NCBI GenBank assembly: GCA_002729015.1 | Contig: PBVO01000083.1 | Coordinates: forward strand, 3,889 to 24,982 | DNA: 21,094 nucleotides | Reading direction: 5' to 3' | Source: Candidatus Poribacteria bacterium | Lineage (GTDB): Bacteria; Poribacteria; WGA-4E; UBA9662 | Shown: piece after piece, positions 6,498 to 14,645 of the stretch | Layout: each line of letters begins with the position of its first letter | Position numbering within the stretch: position 1 is the first letter of the stretch | Program-made: the position numbers and the translations under genes | Notes under the pieces: model-generated | Told to the model about the DNA's origin: nothing | Databases searched by the model: none | What the model saw: the letters and a program-made list of their open reading frames with translations, nothing else

Positions 6498-8027
6498 CTA
6501 TAATTTTGATTGACTATCGTCAGTCGTTTGGTCGGTATTAGTCGAATATTCTTGTATCGAACTTTGCACTTTTTCTTGCTGAATCAAGAGGATAGCTTCT
6601 TGTAATTGCCGATCATTTTCGCGATCGATCAGCTGGTATATGCCCACGTTATCGTTAAATATTCGCTCGGCCTCCAATCTGACGAGCTCTTCGCTTAATT
6701 CAATTTCATTTTCGGCTAATTTTTGCATTAGATCTGGCATTTTTGAAACGAAAGGAGAAAAGTTTTTGGGAATACTGCCCAATGATTTCTCTTCTTCTTC
6801 GATCCAATTAATGACAAAATTGTTAACATATCTACCCAAACGCATCTTCTGACGCATTTGAGCTACATCGGTCTCTAATTGAAGTGGTGTGACTTTGATA
6901 TGTGGTTCGATACCTTTTTTGTTAATAGAGACATCGTTAGGTGTGTAGTAAGTCGAGATGGTTAGCGAAACAGCACCGCCGCTTTCTAGCGAGAACCGTT
7001 GCTGTACAACCCCTTTACCATAGGTTTTTTCACCGACTAGCAGAGCTCGCTTATGGTCTTTCAAAGCTCCGGCCACGATCTCTGAACCGCTAGCACTATA
7101 TTCGTTGATTAGTACAATGACATCAACGTTTAGTGGACAGATCGTGCGCGCACTCGCCCGGTGCTCTCGATTGAATTGTGCGAGTCTTCCTTTCGTAGAA
7201 ACGATCAAGCCACCGGAAAGGAAAGCATCTGTAACAGAATTAGCAGAAACCAGTAAACCACCGGGATTATAGCGCAGATCTAAGATCAGCGATTTCACGT
7301 CTTTAATTTTTCCATTGGGGAAGAATTCTTGCATAGCTTGACGGAATTCTTTATCGGTTAGACCTGTAAAACGGTTGAGGCGCATATAACCAATTGACCC
7401 ATCGATAATGGTCTGTTCGACACTACTAATCTTAATCTCGGCTCGAGTCAAAGTTACATCGAAAGGTTCCTTAACACTTCGTCTTTGAATGGTTATAGTA
7501 ATGTCGGTACCAATTTCACCCCGAATTTTAGTAACAATGTCATTAAGTGTAACACCAGTTGTCCCACCGATACTGACGGGGTCTCCTTCGACTTTGACAA
7601 TATAGTCCCCCGCGTGAAGCCCAGCCCGCATAGCCGGTGTATTCGGTAATGGTCGTGCAATCTTAACCAATCCACTGTCTTCGTATATAGTGATACCTAA
7701 TCCACCAAATTTACCTCGAATTAACGTTTCTTGCTCATACTGTTGTTCCTGTGGAGATTGATAAAATGAGTAAGGGTCACCAAGAGCAGACAAAGCTCCC
7801 TGAATCGCACCTTCATACAACTTTTCACGATCTACATCCTCGTAAAAGTTTTTCTCAGCCAGTCTTACTGTCTCATCAAGAGTTCGGATCATACTCATGG
7901 TGGTTCGTTTTTTGAATCTCTGGCTGACAGCTTCTCGCCCACCAAAGCTAAAAAACATAGACACAGAAACAACCACTATGCTCAATGCCAACAGCGGAAA
8001 GGCTTTCTTTTTCAAATAAGTTCCCAT
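6498..8027 (-). CDS. ctpA: C-terminal processing peptidase (S41 family, CtpA-like)
   Basis: This is a periplasmic or membrane-anchored serine protease of family S41A. Residues 9-27 form a hydrophobic signal anchor. FYEDVDREKLYEGAIQGAL (61-79) and LGDPYSFY are typical of the N-terminal helical part. A PDZ domain spans about 103-185 (GGLGITI, PAMRAGLHAGDYIVKV). The catalytic core has S313 in SASGSEIVAGAL, D324 and K338 in TYGKG; the Ser-Lys spacing of 25 equals that of E. coli Prc. LRYNPGGLL (251-259) is the conserved strand before the nucleophile. A Glu-rich C-terminal extension (about 400-509) follows. An AGAGG ribosome site 7 nt before the ATG supports the start. It follows the acyltransferase by 101 nt, and PhyH-3 follows 6 nt after its stop. 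Substrate unknown. Confidence 0.96.
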   Translation of the reverse strand: MGTYLKKKAFPLLALSIVVVSVSMFFSFGGREAVSQRFKKRTTMSMIRTLDETVRLAEKNFYEDVDREKLYEGAIQGALSALGDPYSFYQSPQEQQYEQETLIRGKFGGLGITIYEDSGLVKIARPLPNTPAMRAGLHAGDYIVKVEGDPVSIGGTTGVTLNDIVTKIRGEIGTDITITIQRRSVKEPFDVTLTRAEIKISSVEQTIIDGSIGYMRLNRFTGLTDKEFRQAMQEFFPNGKIKDVKSLILDLRYNPGGLLVSANSVTDAFLSGGLIVSTKGRLAQFNREHRASARTICPLNVDVIVLINEYSASGSEIVAGALKDHKRALLVGEKTYGKGVVQQRFSLESGGAVSLTISTYYTPNDVSINKKGIEPHIKVTPLQLETDVAQMRQKMRLGRYVNNFVINWIEEEEKSLGSIPKNFSPFVSKMPDLMQKLAENEIELSEELVRLEAERIFNDNVGIYQLIDRENDRQLQEAILLIQQEKVQSSIQEYSTNTDQTTDDSQSKL

Positions 8028-8067
8028 ACGATTCCTCTAGAGTTTAATGTTGCTCATTTGCTAGACT

Positions 8068-8087
8068 GACGTTTGAACCCCAACGTC
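8068..8087. repeat. Inverted repeat between the acyltransferase and ctpA
   Basis: GACGTT (8068-8073) and AACGTC (8082-8087) can pair around an eight-base loop. A second, outer pair TAGACT (8062-8067) and AGTCTA (8111-8116) flanks it. No T-run follows on the minus strand, so this is not a classical intrinsic terminator. It could be a weak attenuator or processing structure in the 5' leader of ctpA. Confidence 0.25.
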
Positions 8088-8128
8088 GGTTTGAGCCTCT
8101 ACCATCAGACAGTCTAACATATTTGGTC

Positions 8129-9112
8129 TTAGGCTGCATTATTGGAATATGGATTTTGATTGGGCTCGTCTGGCGGCCTGATTTTCCATCGATTATGTAT
8201 CCACAGCCATTGATCCGGGTACTGACGAATATAAGTTTCTAAAAGACTTAACATTCTCTGTGTGTTGAACTGAATATCACTTTCGTAGTCATTCGTAATT
8301 CGTAGACTAGTTGGTGGGTGTACATGGATCTTATGCCTTCCGTCTGGTTGGCGGATGGCAATAGAAAATAAAATAGGGCTACCTGTTTTGATCGCTAAAG
8401 CAATTGGTCCTTTTACGGCATAAACAGGTTTGCCAAAAAACTCTACAAACACACCTGCGTTGGCGGCATTCTGATCAGCCAAAAAACCAACAATTTCGTT
8501 GTTTTTTAAGGATCGAAGTGTTTCACGAATAGCTCGTCTTTGTGGAATGATTTCAGTACTCAATAATTGTCGATAAGACCATACCCAATCGTTGAGTAAA
8601 CGGTTTTTGAGACGAAAAGCAATAGCTTTGACACGGTTGGGAAAACGCGCGCCATAGGCTAAGGAAAGTATCTCCCAATTACCAAAATGTGGCAAAAACA
8701 GAATGACACCCTTTTTCTTTTGAAGTGCTGCCGTTAGGTGTTTTTCGCCTTCCATTTCTACTGATTTCCACAAGCTTCGAGATGTGAAGATGGGAAATCG
8801 CAAAAACTCAATTACGGTTTGGCCAACTTGGCGAAAGTTACTCTGGCAAAGCCGGTCAATTTCAACTGCTGACAAATCGTCTGTGAAAGCTGAAGCTAAA
8901 TTTGCCTTCGCAATAACGCGACGTCGCTTGAACAGGCAATATGCCAACCAGCCGAGCCTGTCACCTAAGCCGATTGCTGTTGCAGGCGAAACTCTTTGAA
9001 CCAGATAGGAAAGGAGTCGAAGACTATGAAAAATGAGCCAATGGGAACAATTACGCCAGATCGTCGGCTTTTCTCGCCAGCTGAAAATCAAGTTCACTAA
9101 TTCCATCGACAT
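8129..9112 (-). CDS. LpxL/HtrB-like lipid A (Kdo) acyltransferase family
   Basis: This is a predicted inner-membrane acyltransferase that adds a secondary acyl chain to a lipid A precursor or similar glycolipid. The HxxxxE/D catalytic motif is H142-FGNW-E147. D213-QNA and the following VEFFGKPVYAVKGP segment are typical of the LpxL/LpxM/HtrB family. An N-terminal hydrophobic, Arg-flanked stretch (about 22-60) fits a membrane anchor. Length 327 is usual. The first ATG (9110-9112, or the ATG two codons on) lies 62 nt inside the upstream dehydratase gene. No later Met is available before the family's conserved N-terminus, so the long overlap appears real and implies coupled translation. Presence of this gene supports a lipopolysaccharide-type outer membrane, but the exact acyl donor and acceptor cannot be read. 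Confidence 0.9.
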   Translation of the reverse strand: MSMELVNLIFSWREKPTIWRNCSHWLIFHSLRLLSYLVQRVSPATAIGLGDRLGWLAYCLFKRRRVIAKANLASAFTDDLSAVEIDRLCQSNFRQVGQTVIEFLRFPIFTSRSLWKSVEMEGEKHLTAALQKKKGVILFLPHFGNWEILSLAYGARFPNRVKAIAFRLKNRLLNDWVWSYRQLLSTEIIPQRRAIRETLRSLKNNEIVGFLADQNAANAGVFVEFFGKPVYAVKGPIALAIKTGSPILFSIAIRQPDGRHKIHVHPPTSLRITNDYESDIQFNTQRMLSLLETYIRQYPDQWLWIHNRWKIRPPDEPNQNPYSNNAA

Positions 9113-9335
9113 CGTGGGTTATTAAGTCGATCGATACCTTATTATAAATATTAGACCATTCAGGATGGTGATTCATAGACTCAGCTACCAGTGCCAGTTG
9201 AGCCATGAAACCGAAGGCTTCGATAAAAGAGGAGAATTGAAATGTCTTGTGCAATTTACAATTTCGTATACACCAACCATCAAGTTGAGATAACCGGGAT
9301 TGAACCTGATCAGCGGTCAATTTTCTTCGTGCCAC
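9051..9335 (-). CDS. Pterin-4a-carbinolamine dehydratase (PCD/DCoH family)
   Basis: The family dehydrates 4a-hydroxytetrahydrobiopterin, recycling the cofactor of aromatic amino acid hydroxylases; in bacteria without such hydroxylases it is linked to other pterin roles. The signature H56-H57-P58-x-W60 (MNHHPEW), N65-K66-V67 and H74 (LITHD), followed by GISELDFQLA, is complete. Length 94 is standard. The start is GTG at 9333-9335, with only a weak GAG-type ribosome site. The next gene, an acyltransferase, begins inside its 3' end. No phenylalanine hydroxylase or pterin biosynthesis gene is in the window, so the role here is open. Confidence 0.93.
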   Translation of the reverse strand: MARRKLTADQVQSRLSQLDGWCIRNCKLHKTFQFSSFIEAFGFMAQLALVAESMNHHPEWSNIYNKVSIDLITHDVDGISELDFQLARKADDLA

Positions 9336-9397
9336 AATACCACTCTAAACTAAGTATTAACAACATTGTCTTGACGTATTCTTCTCCTTATGCTTCG

Positions 9398-9412
9398 GCC
9401 CTAGCCTAGGGC
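9398..9412. promoter_or_regulatory. 15-bp palindrome in the divergent intergenic region (candidate operator)
   Basis: GCCCTAG and CTAGGGC are perfect seven-base arms around one central C. The site sits in the 203-bp gap between the minus-strand dehydratase and the plus-strand dehydrogenase, where control regions of both should lie. The single-base centre argues against a hairpin and for a dimeric-protein site. No convincing -35/-10 pair was found around it. Confidence 0.3.
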
Positions 9413-9538
9413 TATTGTATTACGAGTTTGATTTTAAGTCAAGTCAAAAGCTAGGCCATAACTGGATACCTAACACTATCAATGCTAATATAGTACCGCT
9501 TGTAATTGAATGACAATTCTAAGTGAGAGGTTTAAGAA

Positions 9539-10435
9539 ATGAAAAAAATTGGTTTTATTGGTGTTGGCAATATGGGTGGGCGAATGGCCAAAAACATTCT
9601 AGAGGCTGGTTACGAAGTTACAGCTTTTGATGTCCGGAGTGAACCAGTTGAAGATTTAGTTAAGTTGGGTGCTAGAAAGGCTGAAACTCCTAGAACAGTT
9701 GGAGAAAATTCAGACGTTGTTTTTGCAATGGTAATGAATGGAGACCAGATTAAGGCTATTTTAGACGGACCAAGTGGCCTACTAGGCGGCTTACGAGCAG
9801 GAGCAACACTTATTTGTACAGCTACTATACTTCGATCGGAAATGATCGAAATTGGCAAGATACTTACCGAAAAAGGGATCAATGTCATAGATTCACCAGT
9901 TAGTGGTGGTGCTCCGGGCGCTGAAGCAGGTACGCTAACCATGATGGTAGCTTGTTCTGAATTAGTTCTAGATAACAACCGTGAGTTACTAGAGATTGTA
10001 GGACAGAATATTTACCATGTAGGTGAAGATATCGGTATGGGCCAGACGGTCAAAGCCGCTTTGGCCGCCTTAACTGGAGTTACTTATGCCGGCATTTTCG
10101 AAGCTCTGATATTAGGTGTTAAGGCTGGTGTTAAGCCAGAAGTCTTACAACAGGTAGTTGGTACTAGTGTAGTTGGTAATTTTCTTTTTCGAGATACCAG
10201 TCAAAACATCATCGATCGCAACTTCAAAGGGCAGAGCAACATAGGTACTATGTTCAAAGATCTAGGTATTGCTCGAAGTATGGCTAAAGACTGTGGCGTA
10301 CCACTGTTTACTACCAGCGTAGCCTATGAATTATTCCAAGCTGGTAAGGCGACGAATCCCGAAGAAGACAACTGGACCATCATAAAAATATTGGAAAATA
10401 TTGTCGGTGTTACTGTTGGCGCTGACGAAAGTTAA
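9539..10435 (+). CDS. NAD(P)-dependent beta-hydroxyacid dehydrogenase (3-hydroxyisobutyrate dehydrogenase family)
   Basis: The family oxidises 3-hydroxy acids (3-hydroxyisobutyrate, tartronate semialdehyde, L-threonate and relatives) or reduces the semialdehydes. The Rossmann loop is GFIGVGNMGGRMA (5-17), with D31 at the end of strand two, which suggests NAD. DSPVSGG (118-124) is the substrate-binding signature, and K172 in GMGQTVKAALAAL is the catalytic lysine. The Asn normally found four residues after this Lys is replaced by Ala (A176). Length 298 is normal. A GAGAGG ribosome site about 8 nt before the ATG supports the start. A plus-strand membrane-protein gene follows after 125 nt. Exact substrate unknown; the deviant active site argues against simply naming it 3-hydroxyisobutyrate dehydrogenase. 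Confidence 0.93.
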   Translation: MKKIGFIGVGNMGGRMAKNILEAGYEVTAFDVRSEPVEDLVKLGARKAETPRTVGENSDVVFAMVMNGDQIKAILDGPSGLLGGLRAGATLICTATILRSEMIEIGKILTEKGINVIDSPVSGGAPGAEAGTLTMMVACSELVLDNNRELLEIVGQNIYHVGEDIGMGQTVKAALAALTGVTYAGIFEALILGVKAGVKPEVLQQVVGTSVVGNFLFRDTSQNIIDRNFKGQSNIGTMFKDLGIARSMAKDCGVPLFTTSVAYELFQAGKATNPEEDNWTIIKILENIVGVTVGADES

Positions 10436-10560
10436 TTTTGACAAAAACATACCAATTCCAAAACACCTAAAAATCTATATCTCTCTTGGCTAACCTAAGA
10501 TATCGATTGAGTTTTTATTAAGTTATGAACTTAAAAGTCTAATTCAAGCTAGTTGATTCG

Positions 10561-12456
10561 ATGACAAAAATCGAGCTCAATCGTTCTTCGGCAGTCGTTT
10601 CGCTACGATCGGTTGTATTGGGTAGTTTATTGATTCCATTAAATAATTATTTCATCATGTGGAATCATCTTAGATACTGGAGTACGCTACCCACTACGAT
10701 TTCGTTGATTTACAACGTTGTAATCACTGTGGTCGTTTTAGTAAGCCTGAATATTGTTATCAGAATCATTGCCCCCGAATTTGTTTTCCAACGAGGGGAA
10801 CTTCTGACAATTTACACAATGTTGTCGATCGGGTCTGTACTAGCAGGACACGATATGATACAGACGATTATGCCAACAATATCGGATGGATTTTGGTTTG
10901 CTACTCCTGAAAACGAGTGGCAAAAACTTTTTGGCCACCATCTTCCAGTTTGGCTTGTCATAAACGATACTTCAGTTTTACCTGCGTTCTATTTTGGCGA
11001 AAGTACATTCTACACTTTCCATCATCTTTCTACTTGGTTCCGCCCAATAATGTGTTGGGCTATCCTATTGATTATTTTGACCGGAATTATGATTTGTCTT
11101 TCGGCTTTGTTGAGCAAACAGTGGATTCGAAATGAACGTCTCGCATACCCTGTTATCCAATTACCCTTGGAGATTACTTACCCAAATGGACGTCTATTCA
11201 AGTCCAAGATGATGTGGCTGGGTTTTGCCATTGCCGGAAGTATTGATCTCATTAATGGCGTACATGTATTTTTACCAGTTCTACCACAGATCCCTGTTCG
11301 GCAAATCGAAATCGGTCAGTATGTGACCGAGAAACCATGGGCTGCCATCGGTTGGACACCACTCTATATTTTGTCTTTTGCGGTCGGTCTGGGTTTTTTG
11401 ATGCCAGTCAGTATGTCTTTTTCCGTTTGGTTTTTTTACCTTTTTTGGAAATTTGAACGCGTTTTAGGTCAGGCAATGGGTCTTGGTGCCTTACCTCGTT
11501 TCCCTTATGAGCGCTCACAAGTTATGGGTGGTTATTTGGCGTTGGCCATAATGTCCATGTATCATGGAAAGCGATATTTTTGGTCGATCACCAAGTCAAT
11601 ATTAACTACAAAGCCTACTATAAAACATCCAAGATGGGCTATTTGGGGTTTAATTGGTGGATTAATTTTATTATTCTTTTACTCTAACCAAAATGGTATG
11701 AGCTTTTGGGTTTCCCCCCTATATTTTCTATTTTATTTTCTTTTGTCTGTTGGTATCACCCGTGTACGAGCAGAAGTTGGTCCACCAACTAATGAGGTAA
11801 GTGCTACTCCCCATCACTTTTTAGTTGATCTGTTTGGTAGTCGCCGTCTGGCACCACCTACACTGACCGCAATGAGTCTTTACGGAACATTCAACCGAGG
11901 GTCTCGAGCACATGTAATGCCTCATATTCTAGAAGGCTTCAAGGTAATAGACAACGCTGGTGGTTCATCAATGTATCGTATTGTTTTTGTCATGCTATTA
12001 GCAACGGTCATTGGGGTTTTTTCCGCTTGTTGGTCTTACCTTGACGTTGGTTATCAAATCGGTGTGAGTAGCGACATAGGAGTTAGCCAATATAATATGC
12101 TTCGAAATTGGCTCTATTACCCTACAGAAATGGATATGGTCTCTGTTTCTTTTATGGTAGTTGGCGCATTAGTTGTCAATTCACTCTGGTGGCTAAGAAA
12201 CTACTTTCCACTCTCACCTTTTCACCCCGCTGGCTATGTCATTGGAAGCAGCAACTGGACTGGTGGTTGGCTATGGTTTTCTATTTTCATGAGTTGGTTA
12301 ATCAAAATTACTGTACTTCGTTTTGGGGGAATTCGCCTATACCGCCGAGTTTACCCTATTTTTCTAGGCCTTTTATTAGGAGAATTTATTGTCGGTGGTA
12401 GTTGGGTACTATTTCGTCTTTTTTCCGGTTTAACTGTCTATTCTTTCTATCGATAG
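10561..12456 (+). CDS. Polytopic membrane protein, DUF6785/DUF6784-like
   Basis: This is a 631-residue integral membrane protein with about 12-14 hydrophobic segments (about 14-30, 47-70, 82-97, 163-183, 217-235, 264-297, 322-335, 360-376, 383-399, 472-492, 527-548, 578-625). The loops carry motifs I associate with the DUF6785/DUF6784 family common in Poribacteria and Planctomycetes: RNERLAYPVIQLPLE (190-204), RVRAEVGPPTNE (401-412) and HVMPHILEGFKV (451-462). The RLAYP element after a long hydrophobic stretch recalls oligopeptide (OPT) transporters, so an uptake role is possible but unproven. No strong ribosome site precedes the ATG. Its neighbours on the same strand are two oxidoreductases, which suggests transport of a substrate that they oxidise (inference). 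Confidence 0.85.
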   Translation: MTKIELNRSSAVVSLRSVVLGSLLIPLNNYFIMWNHLRYWSTLPTTISLIYNVVITVVVLVSLNIVIRIIAPEFVFQRGELLTIYTMLSIGSVLAGHDMIQTIMPTISDGFWFATPENEWQKLFGHHLPVWLVINDTSVLPAFYFGESTFYTFHHLSTWFRPIMCWAILLIILTGIMICLSALLSKQWIRNERLAYPVIQLPLEITYPNGRLFKSKMMWLGFAIAGSIDLINGVHVFLPVLPQIPVRQIEIGQYVTEKPWAAIGWTPLYILSFAVGLGFLMPVSMSFSVWFFYLFWKFERVLGQAMGLGALPRFPYERSQVMGGYLALAIMSMYHGKRYFWSITKSILTTKPTIKHPRWAIWGLIGGLILLFFYSNQNGMSFWVSPLYFLFYFLLSVGITRVRAEVGPPTNEVSATPHHFLVDLFGSRRLAPPTLTAMSLYGTFNRGSRAHVMPHILEGFKVIDNAGGSSMYRIVFVMLLATVIGVFSACWSYLDVGYQIGVSSDIGVSQYNMLRNWLYYPTEMDMVSVSFMVVGALVVNSLWWLRNYFPLSPFHPAGYVIGSSNWTGGWLWFSIFMSWLIKITVLRFGGIRLYRRVYPIFLGLLLGEFIVGGSWVLFRLFSGLTVYSFYR

Positions 12457-12619
12457 CTATGAGTTTTTATTTAAATTTGGTAAAACTAAGTTCTAGGTCG
12501 AATCCAGAGCATCTTCACTTAAATATAACTTAAAGAACGATAATTTTTACATTGAATCGATAGATAAAATTTGCTAAAAAGAAAAAGCTAATTCGTAGTC
12601 TTTCTATCATAAATCTGAC

Positions 12620-12650
12620 TTGGATCAATAGCCTAGTTCCGCGTTATATT
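12620..12650 (+). promoter_or_regulatory. Weak candidate sigma70-type promoter for the SDR gene
   Basis: TTGGAT (12620-12625) and TATATT (12645-12650) are separated by 19 bp in the 226-bp gap before the SDR gene. The -10 box is 5/6 to consensus, but the -35 is poor and the spacing long. It lies 33 bp before the ATG. The rest of the gap holds nothing recognisable. Confidence 0.22.
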
Positions 12651-12682
12651 TCCCCTTTCTGAGGAGAAGGAGTATTCGGAAG

Positions 12683-13483
12683 ATGAATCAAAAATCACAT
12701 GTTATGAAGCGTTTCAGCAATCGGGTAGTGCTTGTCACGGGTGGAGCCTCTGGTATTGGACGAGCAACCTCAGTTCGTCTAGCGAGCGAAGGGGCACAAG
12801 TAATTATTGCCGATAAAGATACTGAGTTAGGGGAAAAAGCTGTCTCCAATATCGAGCAGAATGGAGGACAAGCTATTTTTATACCCGTTGATTTAGCTAA
12901 TGATGATTCGGTTAAATCAGCTGGGCAGGCCGTAGCACAAAGCTATCTTTCTCTGGACGCAATTGTTAATAATGCGGCCATTTTGAGACAAGGCCGAATC
13001 GAAGATGGTTCTTGGCTGGAGAACTGGGATCCAGAAACACGAATAGGTTTACGGGGCTGGGTACTAATGACGCAAGAATTGTTACCATTGATGAAGCAAA
13101 GAGGTGGTGGGATTGTTAACTTATCATCTGAAGGTGGGTTCTTAGGAAGAGCAAACCAATGGGTATATGATGCCATCAAATCGGGGTTAGTTTCACTAAC
13201 CAAGACCATGGCTGCCGAATTCGTCAATTATGGAATTCGAGTCAACGCCGTTGCTCCTGGTTGGATTGTGACAGAAATGCACTTTGGTAATCACGAAAAT
13301 CCTGAAAAACGCAAAAAAGAACTGGAAACATCGACCATCAAATCTTGCATCATGGGTCGACTAGGAACCGCGGAGGAGATAGCTTCAGTAATAACATTTT
13401 TACTCAGCGATGATGCGTCTTATATCACAGGTCAAACCATCCATGTTGATGGAGGCCGGTGGGGTATGTCAGTTGGAAACTAG
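12683..13483 (+). CDS. Short-chain dehydrogenase/reductase (SDR), atypical active site
   Basis: This is a classical-size SDR (266 aa) that would oxidise or reduce a hydroxyl/keto group with NAD(H). The cofactor loop is T19-GGASGIG-26, and D44 after strand two suggests NAD. NNAA (96-99), S148/S149 and Y162-xxx-K166 complete most of the active site. The helix-4 Asn of the catalytic tetrad, normally in 'vNl.G', is Gly here (IGLRGW, G122). The C-terminus (YITGQTIHVDGG) is standard. An AAGGAG ribosome site 10 nt upstream supports the first ATG over the one at codon 8. It lies 226 nt after the membrane protein and converges with the Gfo/Idh gene. Substrate unknown; sugar or polyol oxidation would fit the neighbourhood. 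Confidence 0.93.
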   Translation: MNQKSHVMKRFSNRVVLVTGGASGIGRATSVRLASEGAQVIIADKDTELGEKAVSNIEQNGGQAIFIPVDLANDDSVKSAGQAVAQSYLSLDAIVNNAAILRQGRIEDGSWLENWDPETRIGLRGWVLMTQELLPLMKQRGGGIVNLSSEGGFLGRANQWVYDAIKSGLVSLTKTMAAEFVNYGIRVNAVAPGWIVTEMHFGNHENPEKRKKELETSTIKSCIMGRLGTAEEIASVITFLLSDDASYITGQTIHVDGGRWGMSVGN

Positions 13484-13596
13484 CATTTAGGCTGTATTTA
13501 CATAACATATAAACCTACAGAAACTGGAATTTTGACTCCATCGGAAATTATAGCGTATTCGGAATGACACAAACGATTGACTTCCTGACGATTCTC

Positions 13597-14595
13597 TTAA
13601 GTCAGATCGACCTGAACTGGCGCGTTTAGTTCAGCTGATTTCCATGCAGCTTCGGTTAATTGAATTACTCGCAACCCATTAGCCATATCAACTGGATTCT
13701 CTACCCGCTGCCCCCGAATCAATTCTATAAAAGCTAAGTCTTTATTGGTACCAGTTGGCAGGTCTGTTTCTTTTACCTGTAAGCGACCTGTTCCCTGTTC
13801 TTCTCTGTAGATTACGCCTTGACGAACGAAAAGTGTACCTTCCTCTAACCAAATGGTGAAATCTTCGGACATTCCACCGACAGCATGCCCGACTACACTT
13901 ATATTACATAAAGTACCAGTGTCAAACTTGATGGTCATAGCCGTTAGAATATCTACCTCACAATCCTTATAATCCATCATGGCATAGACTTGACTGGGGC
14001 TGGCTTCCAAAATCCACAGTAAAATATCGATTAAATGACTGCCAGAATCATTAAGCTGACCGCCACCGCTAAGAGCCTGAGTCATACGCCAACGTCCTTG
14101 CTGGTTACGATACCAATTTTGACACTGATGTGCCGTCACAAAATTAACTTTACCCAATTCACCACTCTGAACAACTTGGCGACAATACATATAAGCCGGC
14201 TGTAAATGCCTTTGATAACCAATCATTAAATGTAAACCAGTCTCTTTTACCTTGTCGATTACTTGTTTAGCATGATCAACAGTACAGACCATTGGTTTTT
14301 CTGTGTGGACGTGACAGCCTGCATCCAAAGAATCCATGATTTGCTCAAAATGAAGAGTGTGTGGTGTACTGATAATGACCGCGTCAGGCTGAGTCTCAGT
14401 AAGCATAACCTTATGGTCATTATAGGCAGGTATATCATTTTTCAATTCAACTGATGACTTGAAATTACTGATTGCCGAGGAATTAACATCGACTAAGCCG
14501 ACGATTTCCGTTCCCTCTGCGCTAGCGACGCTTCGCCCGTGTCCTTTTGAGTTTCCACCACATCCGATAAAAGCGATTCGGGTCGTATTTGACAT
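13597..14595 (-). CDS. Gfo/Idh/MocA family oxidoreductase
   Basis: This is a NAD(P)-dependent sugar or polyol dehydrogenase of the glucose-fructose oxidoreductase/inositol dehydrogenase family. The Rossmann motif is IAFIGCGGNSKGH (7-19), with D36 after strand two. E99-K100-P101 (HTEKPM) carries the catalytic lysine, and D183-xxx-H187 in GGGQLNDSGSHLIDI provides the other active-site residues. Length 332 is usual. A GGAG ribosome site 6 nt before the ATG supports the start. It is the last gene of the minus-strand run, 50 nt after the SDR gene, and converges with the plus-strand SDR. No signal peptide is present. Sequence alone does not tell inositol, glucoside or amino-sugar substrates apart. 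Confidence 0.94.
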   Translation of the reverse strand: MSNTTRIAFIGCGGNSKGHGRSVASAEGTEIVGLVDVNSSAISNFKSSVELKNDIPAYNDHKVMLTETQPDAVIISTPHTLHFEQIMDSLDAGCHVHTEKPMVCTVDHAKQVIDKVKETGLHLMIGYQRHLQPAYMYCRQVVQSGELGKVNFVTAHQCQNWYRNQQGRWRMTQALSGGGQLNDSGSHLIDILLWILEASPSQVYAMMDYKDCEVDILTAMTIKFDTGTLCNISVVGHAVGGMSEDFTIWLEEGTLFVRQGVIYREEQGTGRLQVKETDLPTGTNKDLAFIELIRGQRVENPVDMANGLRVIQLTEAAWKSAELNAPVQVDLT

Positions 14596-14645
14596 GATTT
14601 TCTCCGCAAAATAGTGCTGATTATGGATTGTTTAATGTGAAATGG

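Noticed and set aside
10436..10560. TTGACA at 10438-10443 as a -35 box for the membrane-protein gene
   Set aside because: No acceptable -10 box lies 16-19 bp downstream, and it sits right after the preceding stop codon.
13484..13596. Expected bidirectional terminator between the convergent SDR and Gfo/Idh genes
   Set aside because: No stable hairpin was found; only a repeated TCGGAA string is visible, in direct and not inverted orientation.
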